Shown in pieces: positions 60,425 to 64,000 of a DNA stretch of 64,000 nt; positions within the stretch are counted from its first letter, which is position 1, and each line of letters opens with the position of its first letter. The notes beneath the pieces were generated by a model. That model had not been told where the DNA came from. It saw nothing but the letters and a program-made list of their open reading frames with translations, and did no database searches. The translations under genes and the position numbers were made by a program. Source of the stretch: Prevotella sp. GTDB taxonomy: Bacteria; Bacteroidota; Bacteroidia; Bacteroidales; Bacteroidaceae. The stretch is from the NCBI GenBank assembly GCA_017449495.1, contig JAFTFO010000023.1:1-64000 (forward strand), written 5' to 3'.

Positions 60425-61657
60425 TTACTTCTTCTCACTTGCCTCTTTGTTCTTCACTGGATTGGCATACATCGTGAGGATACGCTCCCGAAGGAAAGCC
60501 TCATCCTTATGGTCGAGGGTGATCTTGGACAACTGGCCTGAGAGGTATGCTTCGAAGCGCTGCTTGTCGGCATCGGTATAATGAGAGGCGTAGGCGGTAC
60601 TGCCGTTCAGCTCGTCGAGGGCGATATAATTGCAGGGGAAGAGTTCGTAGCCCTGATGGATCTCACGGTCCATCCGCTCTGCCACCGCCTTGTAATACTC
60701 CGTCTTGGGCAGGTCGGAGAGTTCGTCGAGCCACGTGTTGACGGGGACTGCCGTACGGTAGACCACACGTCCCTTATAGCCGAAGATGCCAGTCTTCATG
60801 TTGTCGAGGTCGTCCTGACGGCTCTTCTTGAAGTTGGGGTTATCGCGCTTCTGCTGGAACTCCTGGGCCTTGAGGTAGTCACAGGGATCGTACTCGTAGC
60901 TGATTGTGAGGGGCACGATGTTCAACTCGCGCAGGTCGCCGCCCATCGCCAGCATCTTCATCACGGCCTCCTGGGTACGGTCGTCGGAGTCCTTCGCCCT
61001 ACCCTCTCGCTGGGCCAGCCAGATGTTCTCCTTCTTCTGGGTGACGGCGAAATGGATGTAACGGCTCATGAGCTGCGAGGCCGCCAGTGTCTCACGGAGG
61101 GAGAGGCCCCGACGGACGGTGAAGGCCTTGTTCATTCGCACCAGCCGCTTGATCCAAGGATAGATGAGCAGGTTGTCGCCGATGCCGATCTCTACCGTCG
61201 TGGGGTAGCCGGCACTCACCAGCTTCAGGTCGAGGAAGGCGGAGTCGAGTACGATGTCACGGTGATTGCTGACGAAGGTGTATCGAGATTGGGTGTCGGG
61301 GTTAGAGCTTGGGGCATGATGAAGACCTGCCAGGTTCTCCCTCAGGCTTGCGTCATCGAAGGTACAGCCATCGGTATGCTTCCAGATGATGTACTTCACA
61401 ACCGGCTTCATGAACCTGAGTTGGAAGTCCAGTGGTGTCTTCACCCCCATGAAGGCAAGTCTTAGCAGACCGTTACGCACACTCTTCGGCAACCACGGGG
61501 CAAGGCCCTTCATGATGACATTGAACTGGCGGTCATTGAGCAACTCCTCGAACGCAGGCTTCATCTCCTCCGGTTCATACGGCCGGATCTCATCGAATTC
61601 CTCTAAGCCCCCTAATTTAGAGGGTTGGGGGGCTGAACGATGTTTTATTTCTCCCAT
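60425..61657 (-). CDS. Lysophospholipid acyltransferase family protein
   Basis: 410 residues, PlsC-like. The acyltransferase motif is FVSNHRDIVLDSAFLDL (His and Asp spaced by four, NHxxxxD type), with a further WLAQREGRAKD segment. Likely acylates a lysophospholipid or a related lipid at the inner membrane; the exact acceptor is unknown. In this cluster order (PASTA protein, rluD, ddl, acyltransferase) the gene recurs in Bacteroidales, as I recall. The start codon and residues KHRSAPQPSKLGGLEE derive from the palindromic pair at 61605-61716, before a family-like FDEIRPYEPEEM. Confidence 0.85.
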   Translation of the reverse strand: MGEIKHRSAPQPSKLGGLEEFDEIRPYEPEEMKPAFEELLNDRQFNVIMKGLAPWLPKSVRNGLLRLAFMGVKTPLDFQLRFMKPVVKYIIWKHTDGCTFDDASLRENLAGLHHAPSSNPDTQSRYTFVSNHRDIVLDSAFLDLKLVSAGYPTTVEIGIGDNLLIYPWIKRLVRMNKAFTVRRGLSLRETLAASQLMSRYIHFAVTQKKENIWLAQREGRAKDSDDRTQEAVMKMLAMGGDLRELNIVPLTISYEYDPCDYLKAQEFQQKRDNPNFKKSRQDDLDNMKTGIFGYKGRVVYRTAVPVNTWLDELSDLPKTEYYKAVAERMDREIHQGYELFPCNYIALDELNGSTAYASHYTDADKQRFEAYLSGQLSKITLDHKDEAFLRERILTMYANPVKNKEASEKK

Positions 61658-61716
61658 ACTCTTATATTTTATCAGGAGCCTTGTTCAGACCCCCATCCCC
61701 TGAAATCAGGGGGCTT
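61605..61716. repeat. Palindromic repeat pair giving the acyltransferase start
   Basis: 34-bp arms 61605-61638 and 61683-61716 are inverted copies matching at 28 of 34 positions (my count), beginning AAGCCCCCT. Each resembles the arms around DUF559 (CCCCT...AGGGG followed by a G run). The spacer of 44 bp contains the ATG at 61657. The right arm fills the gap up to the ddl stop. Confidence 0.7.
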
Positions 61717-61719
61717 TAA

Positions 61720-62709
61720 CTAAAACTGATTCTCGACGATCTCCGTCAGGACGTCGGTCATTGAGAGGCCGGCGGCACGCACCTGCTGGGGAATGAAGCT
61801 GGTGGCAGTCATGCCCGGCGTAGTGTTCACCTCAAGCATGGAGATCTTTCCCTCCTTCGAGATGATATAGTCGATGCGGATGATACCATTACAATGCAGG
61901 ATGTCATAGATATGACTGGTAATCTTTTCCACTCGCTCAGCGACATCTGCCGGGATACGGGCCGGGGTGATCTCCTGCACCTGACCGTTGTACTTGGCGT
62001 CGTAGTCGAAGAACTCGTTGCTGGTCACCACCTCCGTAGCAGGCAGCACGACGGTCTTCTCCCGCGTCTTGTAGACACCTTGCGAAATCTCCGTCCCCTC
62101 AAGGAAACTCTCGACCATGATCTCAGGACTCTCCAACATCGCCTTTCGGATGGCGGGAGCCAGCTGGTCCTTATTCTTCACCTTAGAGACGCCGAACGAC
62201 GAGCCGTCGGCAGCCGGCTTCACAAAGCAGGGCATGCCGATACGCGCCTCGACCTCATCGTCGCTGACAAGCTCTTCGTAGCCCTTACGGATCAGCAGCG
62301 AGTCGGCCACGGAGACACCGTAGCCCCGCAGATACTGGTTCAGCACGAACTTATCGAAGGTCATGGCCTCTACCAGCACGCCACTGGTGCTATAAGGAAG
62401 TTCGATGAGATCGAAGTAACCCTGTAGCAGGCCGTTCTCGCCCGGAGTGCCGTGAATGGTGATATAGGCGTAGTCGAACAACTTCTTCGTTCCCTCCTCT
62501 ACGAAAGAGAAGTCGTTGCGGTCGATCTTTGTCGTTGTACCGTCGTGCAACTCGACATGCCAGTCTTGTCCTTTAATGTCAACAATATAAACATCGTAAC
62601 GCTCCTTGTCGAAGAAGGAATAAAGTCCCTGTGCCGAGCGCAAAGACACGTCGTGCTCGGATGAGTCGCCACCACAGACGATGGCAATGGTTCTCTTCAA
62701 ATTCTTCAT
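61720..62709 (-). CDS. ddl: D-alanine--D-alanine ligase
   Basis: ATP-grasp enzyme of 329 residues making the D-Ala-D-Ala dipeptide for peptidoglycan. Visible are VCGGDSSEHDVSLRSA (N-terminal site), ITIHGTPGENGLLQGYFDLIELPYS, MPCFVKPAADGSSFGVSKV and IIRIDYIISKEGKISMLEVNTTPGMTATSFIPQQ. Complete. It lies 20 bp after rluD in a minus-strand operon. Confidence 0.95.
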   Translation of the reverse strand: MKNLKRTIAIVCGGDSSEHDVSLRSAQGLYSFFDKERYDVYIVDIKGQDWHVELHDGTTTKIDRNDFSFVEEGTKKLFDYAYITIHGTPGENGLLQGYFDLIELPYSTSGVLVEAMTFDKFVLNQYLRGYGVSVADSLLIRKGYEELVSDDEVEARIGMPCFVKPAADGSSFGVSKVKNKDQLAPAIRKAMLESPEIMVESFLEGTEISQGVYKTREKTVVLPATEVVTSNEFFDYDAKYNGQVQEITPARIPADVAERVEKITSHIYDILHCNGIIRIDYIISKEGKISMLEVNTTPGMTATSFIPQQVRAAGLSMTDVLTEIVENQF

Positions 62710-62729
62710 TGTGTTCTGTAAACTCTATA

Positions 62730-63830
62730 CTAAACTGTTAACTTATTATATTTGCGCCATTTGTCGATGAGAGCCGCCATGTCGGCAGGCCACTCGGAGG
62801 TGAAGTCCATCTGTCGGCCCGTCGTGGGATGGACGAATCCCAAGGTGCGGGCATGGAGCACCTGACGGGGACAGAGCTTGAAGCAGTTCTGGATATAGGC
62901 CTTGTAGCTGGCCGTGCGCTCACCGCGGAGGATCTCGGTCCCGCCGTAGCGCTCATCGCTGAACAGCGGATGGCCGATGTGCTTCATGTGGGCTCTGATC
63001 TGATGCGTACGTCCCGTCTCAAGGATACACTCCACCAAGGTGACGTAGCCGTAGCGCTCAAGCACCTTGTAATGGGTAACGGCAGGCTTGCCGATCTCCG
63101 AGTCGGGCGGGAACACTTCCATCCGCAGACGGTCTTTCGGGTCCCGGCCGATATTACCTTCTATCCGTCCTTCATCCTCCACGAAGTTCCCCCATACCAG
63201 AGCATTGTAGCTGCGATGGGTGGTCTTGTTGAAGAACTGCTTGCCTAAGGAGGTCTTCGCGTCGGGCGTCTTGGCCACGACGAGCAGTCCGCTGGTGTCT
63301 TTATCGATACGATGGACCAATCCAACGTCAGGGTCGTTGGGGTCGTAAGAGGCCAGGTCCTTCAGATGCCAGGCGATGGCATTGACCAGTGTGCCGCTGA
63401 AATTGCCACAGCCCGGATGGACCACCATGCCGGCAGGCTTATTGATGACCATGAGGTCGTCGTCTTCATAGACCACCTCAAGGGGGATATCCTCAGGAGT
63501 GATGGTCGTGTCATAGTGCGGACGGTCGAGCATCAGGGTGATGATATCGCCGGGGCGCACCTTATAGTTGCTCTTCACAGGACGGGCACTCCGTCCCTGC
63601 TTCTGGTCGTCGGCCGTGCAGACATGGATGAAGCCTGCGTCGGCCGCCTTCTGAATCCGGTTGCGACTGGAGTGTGGCTGATGCTCGGAGAGGAACTTAT
63701 CGATGCGGACAGACTCTTGTCCTTTGTCCACTTCTATGCGGAAGTGTTCGTAAAGCTCACCATCACCCGCATGTTCGTCTACATCGACGTCAGACATCAG
63801 TTCCAGCTCGTCATCATCCAGGATGTCCAT
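62730..63830 (-). CDS. rluD: RluA/RluD-family pseudouridine synthase
   Basis: About 366 residues: an acidic N-terminal stretch, an S4 RNA-binding domain (RIDKFLSEHQPHSSRNRIQKAADAGFIHV), then the catalytic domain with HRIDKDTSGLLVVAKT (catalytic Asp) and ETGRTHQIRAHMKHIGHPLFSDERYGG. Modifies uridines of large-subunit rRNA, most likely in helix 69. ATG 63830 overlaps the stop of the PASTA gene (TGATG). Confidence 0.9.
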   Translation of the reverse strand: MDILDDDELELMSDVDVDEHAGDGELYEHFRIEVDKGQESVRIDKFLSEHQPHSSRNRIQKAADAGFIHVCTADDQKQGRSARPVKSNYKVRPGDIITLMLDRPHYDTTITPEDIPLEVVYEDDDLMVINKPAGMVVHPGCGNFSGTLVNAIAWHLKDLASYDPNDPDVGLVHRIDKDTSGLLVVAKTPDAKTSLGKQFFNKTTHRSYNALVWGNFVEDEGRIEGNIGRDPKDRLRMEVFPPDSEIGKPAVTHYKVLERYGYVTLVECILETGRTHQIRAHMKHIGHPLFSDERYGGTEILRGERTASYKAYIQNCFKLCPRQVLHARTLGFVHPTTGRQMDFTSEWPADMAALIDKWRKYNKLTV

Positions 63831-64000
63831 CACTCTTCGACTTCCTCAAATTCATCCACGTTACCGCTCTCCATCAGGCGATATTCCGGTTCTACATATT
63901 CCAGGTCCTCGCCGGTATCGTACTCACCGCTTCCAATCATCAGCGTCAGCGGAGAGTCGATGGACACATGGTCGCCAGCGGAGACCCTACGTCCACGACA
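63830..64000 (-). CDS. C-terminal end of a PASTA-domain protein (partial)
   Basis: The last 56 codons are present: RRVSAGDHVSIDSPLTLMIG is the end of a PASTA-type domain, followed by an acidic tail ending EFEEVEE. PASTA proteins bind peptidoglycan-related ligands. The position before rluD and ddl matches the usual Bacteroidales order. The rest lies beyond the window. Confidence 0.7.
   Translation of the reverse strand, partial: CRGRRVSAGDHVSIDSPLTLMIGSGEYDTGEDLEYVEPEYRLMESGNVDEFEEVEE

Overview
The window looks like a chromosomal segment of a Prevotellaceae-type Bacteroidales (Prevotella, Segatella or a close relative). The signs are repeated SusC/SusD pairs with class II lipoproteins, the Bacteroidetes promoter pattern (TTTG, about 20 bp, TAnnTTTG) before many genes, a succinylornithine-type arginine pathway, and families largely confined to Bacteroidales (DUF4923, DUF6057, NigD-like, BACON, DUF6722). 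No rRNA, tRNA, CRISPR array or canonical transposase gene was found.

Layout. 1-5262: start of a divergent gene, a SusC/SusD pair and a DUF4923 lipoprotein. 5289-25059: an arginine/proline cluster (argR, a GNAT likely to be the acylglutamate synthase, argG, DUF559, argC, argD, proC, XRE-cupin, AMP ligase, proB, proA, argF'). It is split between argC and argD by an 8-kb accessory island. The island holds two membrane-anchored Kelch-TM-AraC regulators, each followed by a lipoprotein gene and a shared operator architecture, plus a remnant of a third copy. 25056-28711: a MINPP-like phosphatase, a degenerate paralogue and a threonine aldolase. 28898-48190: two glycan-uptake-type loci (SusC-SusD-SusC-SusD-surface lipoprotein, then SusC-OmpA fusion-SusD-surface lipoprotein) with no glycosidase genes. 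48191-49693: small membrane proteins and a MNT/HEPN toxin-antitoxin pair. 49983-60403: three translationally coupled pairs of a DUF6057 membrane protein and a CXXCH-bearing beta-propeller lipoprotein, with a DUF4369 and a NigD-like lipoprotein. 60425-64000: acyltransferase, ddl, rluD and a PASTA protein end, all on the minus strand.

The second theme is repeats. Short palindromic or tandem-repeat elements sit not only between genes but inside reading frames. One family encodes the peptide SWSEECGVWSENSPATD in three unrelated genes and accompanies a frameshift in argF'. A 48-bp inverted-repeat pair flanks the DUF559 gene and has become the N-terminus of ArgC. A related pair supplies the start codon of the acyltransferase. 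Simple repeats also form the hydrophobic cores of some signal peptides.

The strongest candidates for undescribed systems are the Kelch-AraC regulator/lipoprotein modules with their conserved operator, the DUF6057/CXXCH-propeller pairs, and the coding-sequence-invading palindromic elements. All family calls are from reading the sequence; no search was run.
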